Shown piece after piece: positions 10,436 through 24,024 of a stretch of 64,000 nt of DNA; within the stretch, counting starts at the first letter, position 1, and each line of letters opens with the position of its first letter. The DNA is from Triglochin maritima (Eukaryota; Streptophyta; Magnoliopsida; Alismatales; Juncaginaceae): positions 33,089,621-33,153,620 of the forward strand of contig OY821784.1 of assembly GCA_963682175.1 (NCBI GenBank). Direction: 5' to 3'. The position numbers and the translations under genes are program-made. Under the pieces are notes generated by a model that was not told the origin of the DNA, made no database searches, and saw only the letters and a list, made by a program, of their open reading frames with translations.

Positions 10436-11080
10436 ATGCCTTTAAAAATGTCTGTAGATCTGATCAAATGGAAAATACGGAAACAAGTAATTGACACCTC
10501 TATATCCCAAGTTAAATTACAACACCCAAACGATACTTGAGATATAACTTTTCTATTCTCCTAGAAAGCTTGGTTAAGCAGCTTGTATCGGTAAGTAAAT
10601 AATCGAACTATAATTGTATGTAGTTGATTATTTGGTTTTTGTAACAGGACATTTGCCCTTGGTAAATTTGCCCCCAAATTATCAGCAAATAATCAACTGT
10701 ACGAGAGTCGAGAGGTACTTTGCTATATAATCTCCTTAGGCAATTTGCGTTTTTTTAATAAAATAAAATTACATGCATGCGCAAACATGTGTACCCACAT
10801 GTCCCACCTAAAATCATACAATAAAATAAGTACATCAATAATTACTTATTAACAATAATAACACTAATAAAAAACAATACCAAACTCCACCATATAATGA
10901 TACTTAAACTTTATTCCATTATATCCAATTACATAAAATACAAACATAGAAATGGCAACAACCTGAACAGACAAACACCCAAACAAACTACAATGAAATC
11001 CAACTGAAACACAACAATTTTATTTCTCTCCCATCAATAACACTTCCATTCACTTAATTAATAAGCTTGAGGTCAGCTTT
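10436..11080. other. 3' flank of GRX-B, no gene seen
   Basis: This stretch is AT-rich. A 25 bp imperfect inverted pair, tagttgattatttgg near 10621 and ccaaattatcagcaaataatcaac near 10673, is the only structure noticed. Confidence 0.4.
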
Positions 11081-12157
<1,077 letters not shown>

Positions 12158-12260
12158 TGCAACTAAATTGAAGCTTTGGAGAGAGAATAAATTTATCAAC
12201 TATGTAGAAAGTAGAGAAACTTAAGTCAAGTGGATGATTTGTGGGTTTTCTCTCGTCTCA

Positions 12261-12270
12261 AATATATAGG
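12261..12270 (-). promoter_or_regulatory. Candidate TATA box of GRX-B
   Basis: On the minus strand, cctatatatt lies about 105 bp upstream of the GRX-B ATG, a usual spacing for a plant TATA box plus a short leader. The 12.28-12.74 kb remainder up to the retrotransposon shows nothing else I recognise. Confidence 0.45.
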
Positions 12271-13434
12271 TGGTTGGTTAGTTTGTTTATTTTCAATCTA
12301 GACCTTTGAAGTCTAATTTGAATTTTACCTTCAATTTTTCTTCTTATTTATAATAATGACCTGACATGTGCAAGTGTTATTATTTAAATTAATCTTCATT
12401 TTTAAACGTATGCAAATGGGCCAATTTTGAATTCATCGTTTTGGAATAAAACTTGGATTAACATTGATATGTGAGTGCATGACGTACCGATTGACCTCAC
12501 TTCGACCTTTTTATTAAAATAAAAAATATAATGGTTGAACTTGACTTTCAAATGCATGTTATCATCAGAGAAGCTTGTTTTTTCATAAAAAGGTTTAAAC
12601 AATTTCATTTATATAATTAATAGATTAATTATTTTTTTACCTTGAAACTTTTCTAAGTCAGCGTCTAACTATAAAATATGTTTAGTTTGTAGTTATAATA
12701 TTAACATACACATATCCATTGAGATATTTTAAGAGAGAATTTGTAGGATTCTGATCCTAATCATATCCTAATTGTGCTTTGTGGTTTATTAGGTGGTGAT
12801 TAGAGATGGATGGCTGAGATTGAGAGGGATGGATGGAGGGCTTTGATGTGTTGGATTGGTTGAGTGGTTGAGATTGAGAGGAGATGGAATGGATGGCTTG
12901 GATTGGATGGGATGAGATGAGTGGTGAGGATTTGGTTTGGAGGGGTATTTGGGGGGAGAATTCTCTCTCTCTCTGTTGCTCTCTCTCTCTCTTGCAATTC
13001 CCTCTCTCCCTCATGCTGTGAGCTCCGGCGAGTTGGTGCCCCGACGTTGAGTGGTGTTCGGGCAAGCGGTGGTGGTGGCCGTTGTCGGTGGCTTGAGGTG
13101 AGTGTTGATTCCCTTCCTCTTCCGCACGTTTGGTTCTCTTCCCCTACCTAACTCGTGTGCTGGGGTTGTGGTTGTTCGGTGGAGGTTGCCGGAGGTGGAT
13201 TCGTTGTTGTGGATCGTCGAGGAGGCGGTTGATCGTCGTTTGGACGCGAGGTTCGTCGACGGATCGTGTTTTGGGGAGACGTGCTCGTGGAGGCGTCGTC
13301 GTGGTTCTTCCAAGGTCTCTTCAGACCTTTAGGTATGTCAAGCTCGCTCACTTAATTACCGTGAGTCTTTGGAAGTCGACGGTAGGCCGTTCGGCTCGTC
13401 GCGAGTAAATGTGCAGCATATTTCACTGTCTGAT

Positions 13435-14114
13435 CGGTCGACCGGTTGGTGCAAACGGTCGACCGTTCGTGAAGAGAATTTGGGCTTTGCCTCAAATCGG
13501 TTGAACGATGCCTGTGGGGCGGTCGACCGATTGTGCATAGGAGGCAAGTCTGGAGAGATTCGGTCGACCGGGTCCCCTTTGCCGGTCGACCGTGTGCACT
13601 GTCTTAAGTCGGTTGGGGGGCGTAGACTATATAAACGGTCGACCGCCCTTTGATCTCGTCCGACCGTGACTTAAGTGGACCTTGTGGTCGGTTCGACCGA
13701 ATGAGGGTTCGGTCGACCGGACTTGTGCGCTGAGCGTGGGAACGCTCTGGTGGAATTCGGTCGACCGAGGTGAGCTCGGCGTTCGACCGGATTCGTGGCG
13801 CATGTGAGGGATACTTCCCTGGGCTGATTCGGTCGACCGAGATGTGCTCGGCGTTCGACCGAATTCGTTGTGGTGTTGTGGGATTTGTTCCATGGTGACT
13901 TTCGGTCGACCGGGACCCCTTTGTCGGTCGACCGATTGGTCGTTTTGTTCGTTGGACCGGGAGTTGACCATCTAAACGGTCGACCGTCCCTTGATTTGGG
14001 TTCGACTGAACGAATGTGGTGCTGGGAATCGGTCGACCGATGGAGTGCCGGTCGAAGTGGATTGCCCTGTATTTGCTTGATTCGGTCGACCGGGACTTTT
14101 GGTTCGGTCGACCG
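13435..14114. repeat. Fifteen CGGTCGACCG palindromes in the 5' LTR
   Basis: The perfect 10 bp palindrome occurs 15 times in 680 bp with irregular spacing, along with one-mismatch forms such as gttcgaccg. The set is repeated in the 3' LTR (20253-20932). Flanking bases vary, so the conserved unit is the palindrome itself. Confidence 0.95.
13628..13636 (+). promoter_or_regulatory. Candidate LTR TATA box
   Basis: tatataaac stands within GC-rich LTR sequence, directly followed by a CGGTCGACCG palindrome. An identical copy is in the 3' LTR at about 20447. It is a plausible retrotransposon promoter, but no start site can be seen. Confidence 0.4.
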
Positions 14115-14226
14115 TTTGTGTTCTGTTTTGCACTATGGAGGTGTTGTGGTCGTGGTTGTCCGTGTGGGACGAGTCGTGGTGCCGATGTTCTTCCGGCAAG
14201 TGTGCAAGGTGCACGAGGGTTGCGGT

Positions 14227-14526
14227 GGTTGGTTGAAAATAGACCTGGAACCCCGTAACCGTGTGAGAGCTGCAGTTGGTTGAAATTAGACCTTGAGCCC
14301 TTATACGTTTGGGTTGGTTGAAAATAGACCTGGAGCCCTTATACGTTTGGGTTGGTTGAAATTAGACCTGGAGCCCTTGGTCGTGTCGTGGTAGTTGTGG
14401 TTGGTTGAAATTAGACCTGGAGCCCAGCTTGGCGACGAGTGTGAGTCGCGGCGGTTGGTTGAGATTAGACCTGGAGCCCCGTGACTGTGGTGGGTGCGGC
14501 GGTTGGTTGAGATTAGACCTGGATCC
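14227..14526 (+). repeat. Seven copies of a GGTTGGTTGA...CTGGAGCCC repeat
   Basis: The units start ggttggttgaaa and finish agacctggagccc, 27 bp each, spaced 36 to 51 bp apart because the linkers differ. The same array is in the 3' LTR at about 21045-21344. Confidence 0.9.
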
Positions 14527-14959
14527 CGTACCTGTGGTGTGTCCTGTGGTGGAGTTTGAGCCCTGGTGTTGGGCGTGTTGTGATGCTTTTCTTGTTGAGT
14601 AGAATTGCATGCTATGATGCTTTTATTTCGTACATTTAGAGTTTGGCATACGGGGTTTCCTTCTGGAAACTCAGGCATTGTTGCATGTTTACTTTCAGGA
14701 CGTGATCGGCATTAGGGGGTGGTGACCGAGGAGAGGAGCACCGCTACTGGATCCAGCTTTCTCTCAGTTGAGGTCGTGTGATTACTGTTTCCTTGTATAT
14801 GCTTTTGATGTAATCACAACTTTTGTATACTCTGATGTTCACATATATATATATATATGATATATGTCGGTGCACCTGTGTTCTTTTATTGCGTAATATC
14901 CTCTGTTGATTGAGTGTTTAAAATTTTAAATTTTCCGCTATTTTGAGGATGTTACAACT

Positions 14960-14971
14960 TGGTATCAGAGC
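14960..14971 (+). promoter_or_regulatory. Primer-binding site, initiator tRNA-Met
   Basis: tggtatcagagc, the standard plant retroelement PBS complementary to the 3' end of initiator tRNA-Met, lies 3 bp after the 5' LTR end. Confidence 0.9.
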
Positions 14972-15075
14972 GGTCGGTTCCAGTGTTTTTATCCAAAGAA
15001 ACCACCCTTAGAGTTTTAGAGTCTGCATTAGTTCATGCATTCATGGTTTTGATGTGTGTTGTTCTTTGTGTGTAG

Positions 15076-18000
15076 ATGCCTCCGAGACGCGTGAGACCTC
15101 CCCCACGGGACCGTAGCACCAGCGATGAGACTGGGGGCACGGACTGGGCAGAGGAGCGGTGGATGCTCTATGACACAATGGGCCGACTGTGAACGTTGTT
15201 GGATCGCCAGTCAGGCAGAGGAGAGCCAGCAGCGGCAGGAGCGATGCTCGACCGCTTTATGAGACAGCACCCGCCTACCTTTGACGGTAGAGGAGAGTCT
15301 GAGGCTGCGGAGGATTGGGTCCTGAAGATTCAGGAGATCCTGCAGGCGATTGAGTGCCCGCCTGAGAGGCAGACAGGCTTGACAGCTTATGTGTTGGGCG
15401 GAGACGCGTCCAACTGGTGGAGGACCACATCTGCAGTGGTATTTGAGGGCAGGACTGATGTCAGCTGGGAGGAATTCCTACGGGAGTTCAATGAGCAGTA
15501 TTTCCCCGAGCATGTCAGAGACGGCAGGAGAGAGGAGTTTATGGCTCTCGAGCAGGGAGAGGCGACCCTGGCTGAGAATACCCGGAGGTTCAACGCGCTG
15601 GAGCGTTACTGTCCGGAGATCTGTGTGACGCCGCTGCAGAGGGCGAGGAAGTTCATACGGGGGCTGAGGAAGCACCTCCGTACTCAGGTGACCTACAGTA
15701 TGCCGCAGACGCTGGCAGATGCGGTGAGATTCGCGACGCTCATTGATCAGGATTACCAGCAGAATTATGCTGAGGCCAGGAGAGCACCGGGGAAGGTCAG
15801 TGGACGTCCGGGTGCTCCACTAGCAGGGAACCCGGGCAAGAGGCCCCGGATCGGAGGAGGTAGATCACGCCAGCCTGAGGCGTGCAGAGGTTGTGGCAGA
15901 GTTCACTCTAGTGAGTGTTGGGGTCGCGCAGTGTACCACGGGTGTGGCAAGCCAGGCCATTTTGTGAGAGATTGTCCGAGTGGGCCAGGTGGGTCCAGCA
16001 GGCAGTCGGAACAGCCGGCAGGTGGCAGAGGCGGAGGTCGTCGACCTTTTGCGCCGCAGCGACAGCAGGGTCAGAGGACTGGACGGGTCTTTACCATCCA
16101 TGCGGATGAGGCGAGAGACGCCAGCACGGTGGTGGAAGGTACGCTTTTTGTTGCTGGGTTGAGTGCGAGAGTGCTGTTTGACTGTGGGGTCACACACTCG
16201 TTTATCTCGGAGCGATTTGCGAGCGTGTTGGGTCGTACCCCTGCGATGTTGACTGCCACGTTGGAAGTCAGCATACCCTTGGGTCTGGTGGGCATTGTGG
16301 GGAGCTTCCTCCCCAGCACCACGATTGTTTCGGGAGATCAGGAGTTTCCGGCTGACCTGATCTTGTTGCCGATGGAGGACTTCGACGTCATACTGGGGAT
16401 AGATTGGCTGTCCCAGTACGATGTGCGAGTTTTGTGCCGGGAGAAGAAGATTCTGATCCCGAGGAAGGGTCTACCTGATGTGTTGATCATGGGGGCGAAA
16501 GATAGAGGAGGCAGAGTGATTGTATCAGCAGTGAGGGCACAGAAGTTGTTGCAGCAGGGTTGCAGAGCTTTTGTGGTCACTTTGGTAGTTCCAGATCCAG
16601 AGGCGGAGAGATTGGAGGACAACGAGATTGTTCGGGAGTTTCCAGATGTATTTGCAGATGATGTCACTGGGTTGCCGCCTCACAGAGAGATTGAGTTTGG
16701 GATCGATTTGGTAGCTGGGACTACACCGCAGTCGAAGGCGCCGTATCGGATGGCACCTGCAGAGCTGGCAGAGCTGAAGAGGCAGTTGCAGGATCTGATG
16801 GATACGGGGTTTATCCGCCCCAGTGTCTCGCCTTGGGGAGCGCCGGTACTCTTCGTGAAGAAGAAGGATGGATCGCTGCGAATGTGTATAGATTACAGGA
16901 TGTTGAACAAGGTTACCGTGAGGAATCGGTATCCCTTGCCCAGGATCGAGGACCTGTTTGACCAGTTGCAGTCAGCGCAGGTGTTCTCAAAGATTGATCT
17001 GCGATCCGGTTATCATCAGCTGTGGATCAGAGAGGCAGATGTGCAGAAGACAGCTTTCAGGACGAGGTACGGGCATTATGAGTTTCTGGTGATGCCGTTT
17101 GGGTTGACGAACGCGCCAGCAGCGTTTATTGATTTGATGAACAGGACGTTCAGCCAGTACCTCGACCAGTTTGTGATCGTCTTCGTGGACGATATTTTGG
17201 TTTACTCGCCAGATGTGGAGCAGCATTGAGAGCACTTGAGAGTTGTACTTGGCATTTTGCGGGATCATCAGTTGTATGCCAAGCTATCGAAGTGCGAGTT
17301 CTGGCTGAGCAGTGTCGCCTTCTTGGGACACATCGTGTCAGGTGACGGGATTTCCGTCGATCCAGCGAAGGTCGAGGCCGTTACACAGTGGAGAGCCCCG
17401 ACGAGTGTAGCAGAGATCAGGAGCTTTGTGGGTCTGGCAGGTTATTACCGCCGTTTCATCCAGGATTTCTCGAGGTTGGCTTCGCCGTTGACGGCTCTGT
17501 CGCGGAAGGACGTTGAGTTCGTGTGGTTCCAGAAGTGCGAGGACAGTTTTCAGGAACTGAAGAGTCGGCTGACGACTGCTCCAGTTCTGACACTTCCAAG
17601 TGGCAGTGGTGGTTTTGTGATTTACAGTGACGCGTCGGGCGTTAGACTGGGATGCGTACTCATGCAGCACGGGCAGGTGGTTCCATATGCTTCGAGGCAG
17701 TTGAAGGTGCACGAGAGGAACTACCCCACTCATGATTTGGAGCTGGCGGCAGTGGTGCACGCTTTGAAGACCTGGAGGCATTACTTGTATGGCGAGCGAT
17801 TCGAGGTATTCACCGATCATCAGAGCCTGAAGTATCTGTTTTCGCAGAAGGAGCTGAATATGAGGCAGCGCAGATGGCTCGAGCTGATTAAGGATTATGA
17901 TTTCACCATCTCGTACCATCCGGGGAAGGCGAATTCAGTTGCTGATGCTTTGAGAAGGAAGGTGGAGGTTACCGCAGCAGGTCTTTGTATCGAGGAGTGG

Positions 18001-19524
18001 AAGCTGCTTGAGGCGTTGACCGAGTGGAGACCGTTCACCGATGAGTCGCGAGGTGCAGTGATCGCAGGGCTGAGAGTGGAGCCTCAGTTGGTCTCGAGTA
18101 TTGTTCAGGCTCAGAGTAATGATGATGAGTTAGCAGGGTTGCTGCAGTTAGCTGCCAGAGATGGGTCAGACTTCAGTGTTGGGGTTGATGGTGGACTGAG
18201 GTTCAGGGGCCGTGTCTGGGTGCCGAAGGGAGGAGACCTGAGGCAGGACATTCTGGAGGAGGCACATAGATCCCGTTATTCGATCCACCCGGGCAGCACG
18301 AAGATGTTTAGAGATCTTCAGAGGAATTTCTGGTGGAAGAAGATGAAGACAGAGATCGCAGAGTTTGTTGGCAGATGTCTGATTTGTCAGCAGGTGAAGA
18401 TTGAGCACCAGAGACCTGCAGGGCCGATGTAGAGGATCGAGCTTCCAGAGTGGAAGTGGGAGCACGTGACGATGGATTTTGTCACCGGGCTGCCGAAGAC
18501 GAGAGGATTCCATGACGCGATTTGGGTTATAGTCGATCGACTGACCAAGTCGGCGCACTTCTTAGCTATTCGGACCACTCTACCTCTGGAGGGTCTAGCT
18601 AAGTTGTATATTGAGGAGATTGTCAGGCTTCATGGGGTGCCCGTGAGTATTATTTCAGATCGAGATCCGAGGTTCACTTCCAGATTCTGGGGGAGTTTGC
18701 AGCAGGCCTTGGGGACTCGGTTGAAGTTCAGTACGGCATTCCATCCGCAGACAGACGGTCAGTCTGAGAGGACCATCCAGACGCTAGAGGATTTGTTGCG
18801 AGCGTGTACTCTTGATTGGGCAGGTCATTGGGATGAGCATCTGTCATTGATCGAGTTCGCCTACAACAACAGCTACCATTCGAGCATTGGGATGGCACCG
18901 TACGAGGCCCTGTACGGGAGACCGTGTAGATCACCGGTATACTGGAGTGATGTAGGCGAGAGACAGCTAGTTGGTCCTGAGATTGTGCAGATGTATGCTG
19001 AGAAAGTTGATGTGATCAGACAGAGACTAGCGACTGCGCAGAGCAGGCAGAAGAGCTACGCAGATAGGCGTAGGCGAGAGCTGAGATTTGAGGTTGGTGA
19101 CCATGTCTTCCTGAGGATTTCACCATCTCGAGGAGTGATGAGGTTCGGGAAGAAGGGGAAGCTCAGTCCGAGGTATGTCGGGCCGTTTGAGATTCTCGAT
19201 CGGGTTGGAGAGGTCGCCTACAGGGTTGCGTTGCCGCCGCAGTTTTCAGGTCTCCACAACATCTTCCACGTGTCGTTGTTGAGGAAGTACGTAGCGGATC
19301 CTTCTCATGTGATTCAGTTGGAGGTTCCAGAGATCCGTCAGGATTTGTCTCTTGAGGAGAGACCGGTTGAGATTGTGGATCGGATGGAGCATCAGTTGAG
19401 GAGGAGGACCATTCCGATGGTGAAGGTCAGGTGGCAGCACCACAGTGAGCGAGAGGCCACTTGGGAGATCGAGGAGGAGGTCCGGAAGGAGTTCCCGGAG
19501 TTGTTTGGTGAGCTTCAGTTTTAA
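15076..19524 (+). pseudogene. gag-pol polyprotein of element A, three nonsense codons
   Basis: A single frame of about 1483 codons runs from ATG 15076 (MPPRRVRPPPRD). In order it carries gag, a zinc-knuckle region, an aspartic protease ([13 protein letters not shown]), reverse transcriptase with FVDDILVYS, RNase H (IYSDASG), integrase (HH-CC near 18285-18400, then [22 protein letters not shown]) and a chromodomain-like tail. It is interrupted in frame by TGA at 15190, TGA at 17227 and TAG at 18430. The last two replace an arginine codon and a glutamine codon present in element B. The zinc knuckle has Tyr for its first Cys ([14 protein letters not shown], about 15935). Defects are consistent with C-to-T (or G-to-A) change at CG and CHG sites. 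The copy is probably non-autonomous. Confidence 0.93.
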
Positions 19525-19545
19525 TTTCGAGGACAAAATTCTTTT

Positions 19546-19556
19546 AGGAGGGTGGA
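19546..19556 (+). promoter_or_regulatory. Polypurine tract of element A
   Basis: aggagggtgga lies directly before the 3' LTR. Element B has the same tract (minus strand, 59816-59805), and element C has aaggagggtgga before 40404. Confidence 0.85.
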
Positions 19557-19557
19557 T

Positions 19558-21770
19558 TGTAGGATTCTGATCCTAATCATATCCTAATTGTGCTTTGTGG
19601 TTGATTAGGTGGTGATTAGAGATGGATGGCTGAGATTGAGAGGGATGGATGGAGGGCTTTGATGTGTTGGATTGGTTGAGTGGTTGAGATTGAGAGGAGA
19701 TGGAATGGATGGCTTGGATTGGATGGGATGAGATGAGTGGTGAGGATTTGGTTTGGAGGGGTATTTGGGGGGAGAATTCTCTCTCTCTCTGTTGCTCTCT
19801 CTCTCTCTCTTGCAATTCCCTCTCTCCCTCATGCTGTGAGCTCCGGCGAGTTGGTGCCCCGGCGTTGAGTGGTGTTCGGGCAAGCGGTGGTGGTGGCCGT
19901 TGTCGGTGGCTTGAGGTGAGTGTTGATTCCCTTCCTCTTCCGCACGTTTGGTTCTCTTCCCCTACCTAACTCGTGTGTTGGGGTTGTGGTTGTTCGGTGG
20001 AGGTTGCCGGAGGTGGATTCGTTGTTGTGGATCGTCGAGGAGGCGGTTGATCGTCGTTTGGACACGAGGTTCGTCGACGGATCGTGTTTTGGGGAGACGT
20101 GCTCGTGGAGGCGTCGTCGTGGTTCTTCCAAGGTCTCTTCAGACCTTTAGGTATGTCAAGCTCACTCACTTAATTACCGTGAGTCTTTGGAAGTCGACGG
20201 TAGGCCGTTCGGCTCGTCGCGAGTAAATGTGCAGCATATTTCACTGTCTGATCGGTCGACCGGTTGGTGCAAACGGTCGACCGTTCGTGAAGAGAATTCG
20301 GGCTTTGCCTCAAATCGGTCGAACGATGCCTGTGGGGCGGTCGACCGATTGTGCATAGGAGGCAAGTCTGGAGGGATTCGGTCGACCGGGTCCCCTTTGT
20401 CGGTCGACCGTGTGCACTGTCTTAAGTCGGTTGGGGGGCGTAGACTATATAAACGGTCGACCGCCCTTTGATCTCGTCCGACCGTGACTTAAGTGGACCT
20501 TGTGGTCGGTTCGACCGAATGAGGGTTCGGTCGACCGGACTTGTGCGCTGAGCGTAGGAACGCTCTGGTGGAATTCGGTCGACCGAGGTGAGCTCGGCGT
20601 TCGACCGGATTCGTGGCGCATGTGAGGGATACTTCCCTGGGCTGATTCGGTCGACCGAGATGTGCTCGGCGTTCGACCGAATTCATTGTGGTGTTGTGGG
20701 ATTTGTTCCCTGGTGACTTTCGGTCGATCGGGACCCCTTTGTCGGTCGACCGATTGGTCGTTTTGTTCGTTGGACCGGGAGTTGACCATCTAAACGGTCG
20801 ACCGTCCCTTGATTTGGGTTCGACCGAACGAATGTGGTGTTGGGAATCGGTCGACCGATGGAGTGCCGGTCGAAGTGGATTGCCCTGTATTTGCTTGATT
20901 CGGTCGACCGGGACTTTTGGTTCGGTCGACCGTTTGTGTTCTGTTTTGCACTATGGAGGTGTTGTGGTCGTGGTTGTCCGTGTGGGACGAGTCGTGGTGC
21001 CGATGTTCTTCCGGCAAGTGTGCAAGGTGCACGAGGGTTGCGGTGGTTGGTTGAAAATAGACCTGGAGCTCCGTAACCGTGTGAGAGCTGCGGTTGGTTG
21101 AAATTAGACCTGGAGCCCTTATACGTTTGGGTTGGTTGAAAATAGACCTGGAGCCCTTATACGTTTGGGTTGGTTGAAATTAGACCTGGAGCCCTTGGTC
21201 GTGTCGTGGTAGTTGTGGTTGGTTGAAATTAGACCTGGAGCCCAGCTTGGCGACGAGTGTGAGTCGCGGCGGTTGTTTGAGATTAGACCTGGAGCCCCGT
21301 GACTGTGGTGGGTGCGGCGGTTGGTTGAGATTAGACCTGGAGCCCGTACCTGTGGTGTGTCCTGTGGTGGAGTTTGAGCCCTGGTGTTGGGCGTGTTGTG
21401 ATGCTTTTCTTGTTGAGTAGAATTGCATGCTAGGATGCTTTTATTTCGTACATTTAGAGTTTGGCATACGGGGTTTCCTTCTGGAAACTCAGCCATTGTT
21501 GCATGTTTACTTTCAGGCCGTGATCGGCATTAGGGGGTGGTGACCGAGGAGAGGAGCACCGCTACCGGATCCAGCTTTCTCTCAGTTGAGGTCGTGTGAT
21601 TACTGTTTCCTTGTATATGCTTTTGATGTAATCACAACTTTTGTATACTCTGATGTTCACATATATATATATGATATATGTCGGTGCACCTGTGTTCTTT
21701 TATTGCGTAATATCCTCTGTTGATTGAGTGTTTAAAATTTTAAATTTTCCACTGTTTTGAGGATGTTACA
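19558..21770 (+). repeat. 3' LTR of element A (2213 bp)
   Basis: This is nearly identical to 12742-14956. Differences include loss of an (AT) dimer run near 21670, an extra CT dimer near 19805, and many C/T or G/A changes inside CGGTCGACCG motifs (for example cggtcgatcg at 20721). Confidence 0.95.
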
Positions 21771-21775
21771 GAATT

Positions 21776-22906
21776 GCATTAGAAAATAATAGTAAAATCG
21801 ATGATTAATACGTGCAGGACTGAAGTTCCCAAGGAATCAAATTGAAATATATAAGAAACTTCATGAAGCTTAATATAAATTTAAAATGAAGTTTTGTTAG
21901 ATGATGACGTTACTGATGATCTAATATTCTAATGGTTACTTATTTGGCTTCCTAAGAGCTGCAAAGTCGACCATCCAGACGTCATAGTCTCATACTCTCA
22001 TAGAGATTGTAAACCACCATTTATTTGATGGTATACATCTCTGTGAACAATCCACCATCCAATAATTCTTTTTAGCGTGATTATAGTTTGTCTTCTAAAA
22101 TTTTGTCTACATTTACTTACGTCCCTTAAACATTAAAAACTTTGCATTCATGTAGCCTACCTCCTGAGCTTATGCTTTTCTTTCCCAAGCTATTATTGTT
22201 TTTCTCCCTCGAAACGATATCAACCTTCTGTTAGATCTTTCTGACTAATCAGTCTGGAGCGAATTTTTTTTTGGGACCAATTAACTATTTACGGATTCAA
22301 ATTTGAAACAAAGGCGAACAGAAGGGTGGAATGTGAAATATAACAATTGTTTAGGGATAGACGGTGAAAAACAACAGTAGTTTATGAAAGACAATGGTCT
22401 AATTCTTTGAAGTTCAGTGGAGGTTAGCAAAGGGTGAGAAAAATTGAGGAGGCAAACTATAAAGTTTTACGGTTAAGATGGGATAAGTGAAATGACAATA
22501 TATAATTCAGAATGACAAAAACTATAATTTTAGCTTTTTATCGGGACTTCAACAAGATGGGTATTACCTGTATATTCACTCCATATCCGCCGTGATCATG
22601 GGTACCGGTAAAATTGTTTCAAAATCTTACTTACTCGTTACGTACTCTATTATTAAACTTTAGTACATATTGTTATCACTTGCGGGTCTATATTAATGTT
22701 TCTTTTTGTTATTTTGGGTGTGACTGACGATAATCGTTGTTACTTAAGGTGTGAACTAATACATTATTGATGTGTAGAAATTGGATTTTGATGAATTAAA
22801 TGTACAGAATTTAAAAGTAAGTGCACGTAATAAAGAAATCAATGTAACACTCATATTGGTCTACGACGTAAGTACAAGATAGGTAGGGAGAACTAGAACA
22901 CACCTG
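21776..22906. other. AT-rich spacer, no gene seen
   Basis: This lies between element A and the MULE at 22917. I find no conserved coding sequence, terminal repeat or repeat array. Confidence 0.5.
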
Positions 22907-24024
22907 TAATTGTATGGGTCGTTATACACGGACGCTGCGTCCGTGATGCGCCCTACGTGACACCCAAAAGTTGGCGAGTCAGCGTCTTCTGGGATTGTCA
23001 TGTCACCCTTTCCAAACACGCTTTAAATTGTTTTAATTTTTTTTGACGGTTTTCGAAGAACGACGATTGCTTTTCAGATAAGACAGTGACAGACACCCTA
23101 CGAACGACGGTTCGGATACCGAGGAAGATAAAAAATATCTAGACCGAAAGGGAGAGTCTCGCTTTCTTTCTCGTTTTATTATCAGTGAACGTAGGAAGCG
23201 TACTTGTGAACATTTTCCGGCTTTCTTTCTTCCCGATTAAACGATAATGGATTCTTCGACTCCTGCCGTCGATAGCGAACATGTCCCAGAACCGGTGGGT
23301 CTCTAATTTTTTTCCCCTGGGTCGTTATTTTTTTGATGAACTTTCGTTTCTTCAATTTTTTGTTTTAGGGAACCACCTACTACTTCCGGGAATCCCGGTG
23401 CTCCTGGACGGCCATCCAAAAACAGTTTGATAGGATGAAGAAGGTTGAGAAGGAGGTTTTCCGGAGCACCCCTTTCGGTCACTTCCTAGACCTTCCTAAC
23501 ATTACTACGGACAACGAAATAGTCGGTTGGTTCATCGAACACTACGATGCGGAGGAGGTGGGGTTGAGAATAGGATCAGGGGTAGTTCACCTTACACCGG
23601 AAGACGTTGCCCTAATTTTGGGGTTACGTATGCATGGGAATACCATGGTGATGGAACCATTGGGTGTACAGAGGCGAGAAGGGGTGAACCTTGACAACAC
23701 ACAACTTTTAGGTCATCTGCTGGCAAGTAGTGCCATGGGCGACACGGAGGAGTACGTTCGTCTCCTGATTTCTTTCATCTTCAACCATTTTTTGTTCTAT
23801 GATGGAACACTTCGACCGAAGCAATGGTTCATGCACCATTTGAGGAACATCAGACGCATAAACAGATACGCATGGGCAAGTGCAGTTCACGAAGCCCTGG
23901 TTGGGGCCTGGAGAAAGCCAGCTTAGAACTGCAGGAGAGAAGAAAGGCAGGTAACCTCATTATGAGGCAGGGGAACGTCGACGGTTGTGTGGTAATACTA
24001 CAAGTAAGCATTTTTTGTTTTTTT

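Larger units (their letters stand above)
12742..14956 (+). repeat. 5' LTR of element A (2215 bp)
   Basis: The LTR begins tgtaggattctg and ends gaggatgttaca (TG...CA). It contains CT microsatellites near 12960-13010, 15 perfect CGGTCGACCG palindromes (13435-14114), a seven-copy repeat (14227-14526) and an (AT)n run near 14843. Confidence 0.95.
12742..21770 (+). mobile_element. Ty3/gypsy element A, complete, 9.03 kb
   Basis: Two LTRs (12742-14956 and 19558-21770) enclose a PBS, one gag-pol frame and a polypurine tract. The element is flanked by the 5 bp target duplication gaatt (12737-12741 and 21771-21775). The LTRs differ at roughly 30 of about 2210 positions by eye (about 98.6% identical), so insertion is fairly recent. 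The gag-protease-RT-RNaseH-integrase order, the [20 protein letters not shown] C-terminus (chromodomain-like) and the very long LTRs suggest the Tekay/Del chromovirus lineage. Its left end is 585 bp upstream of the GRX-B start codon. Confidence 0.95.

Noticed and set aside
13627..21101. Many open frames of 60-137 codons with VDR / STG / GRP repeats in the LTRs
   Set aside because: They arise from the CGGTCGACCG motif repeats, occur on both strands in both LTRs, and match no protein family.
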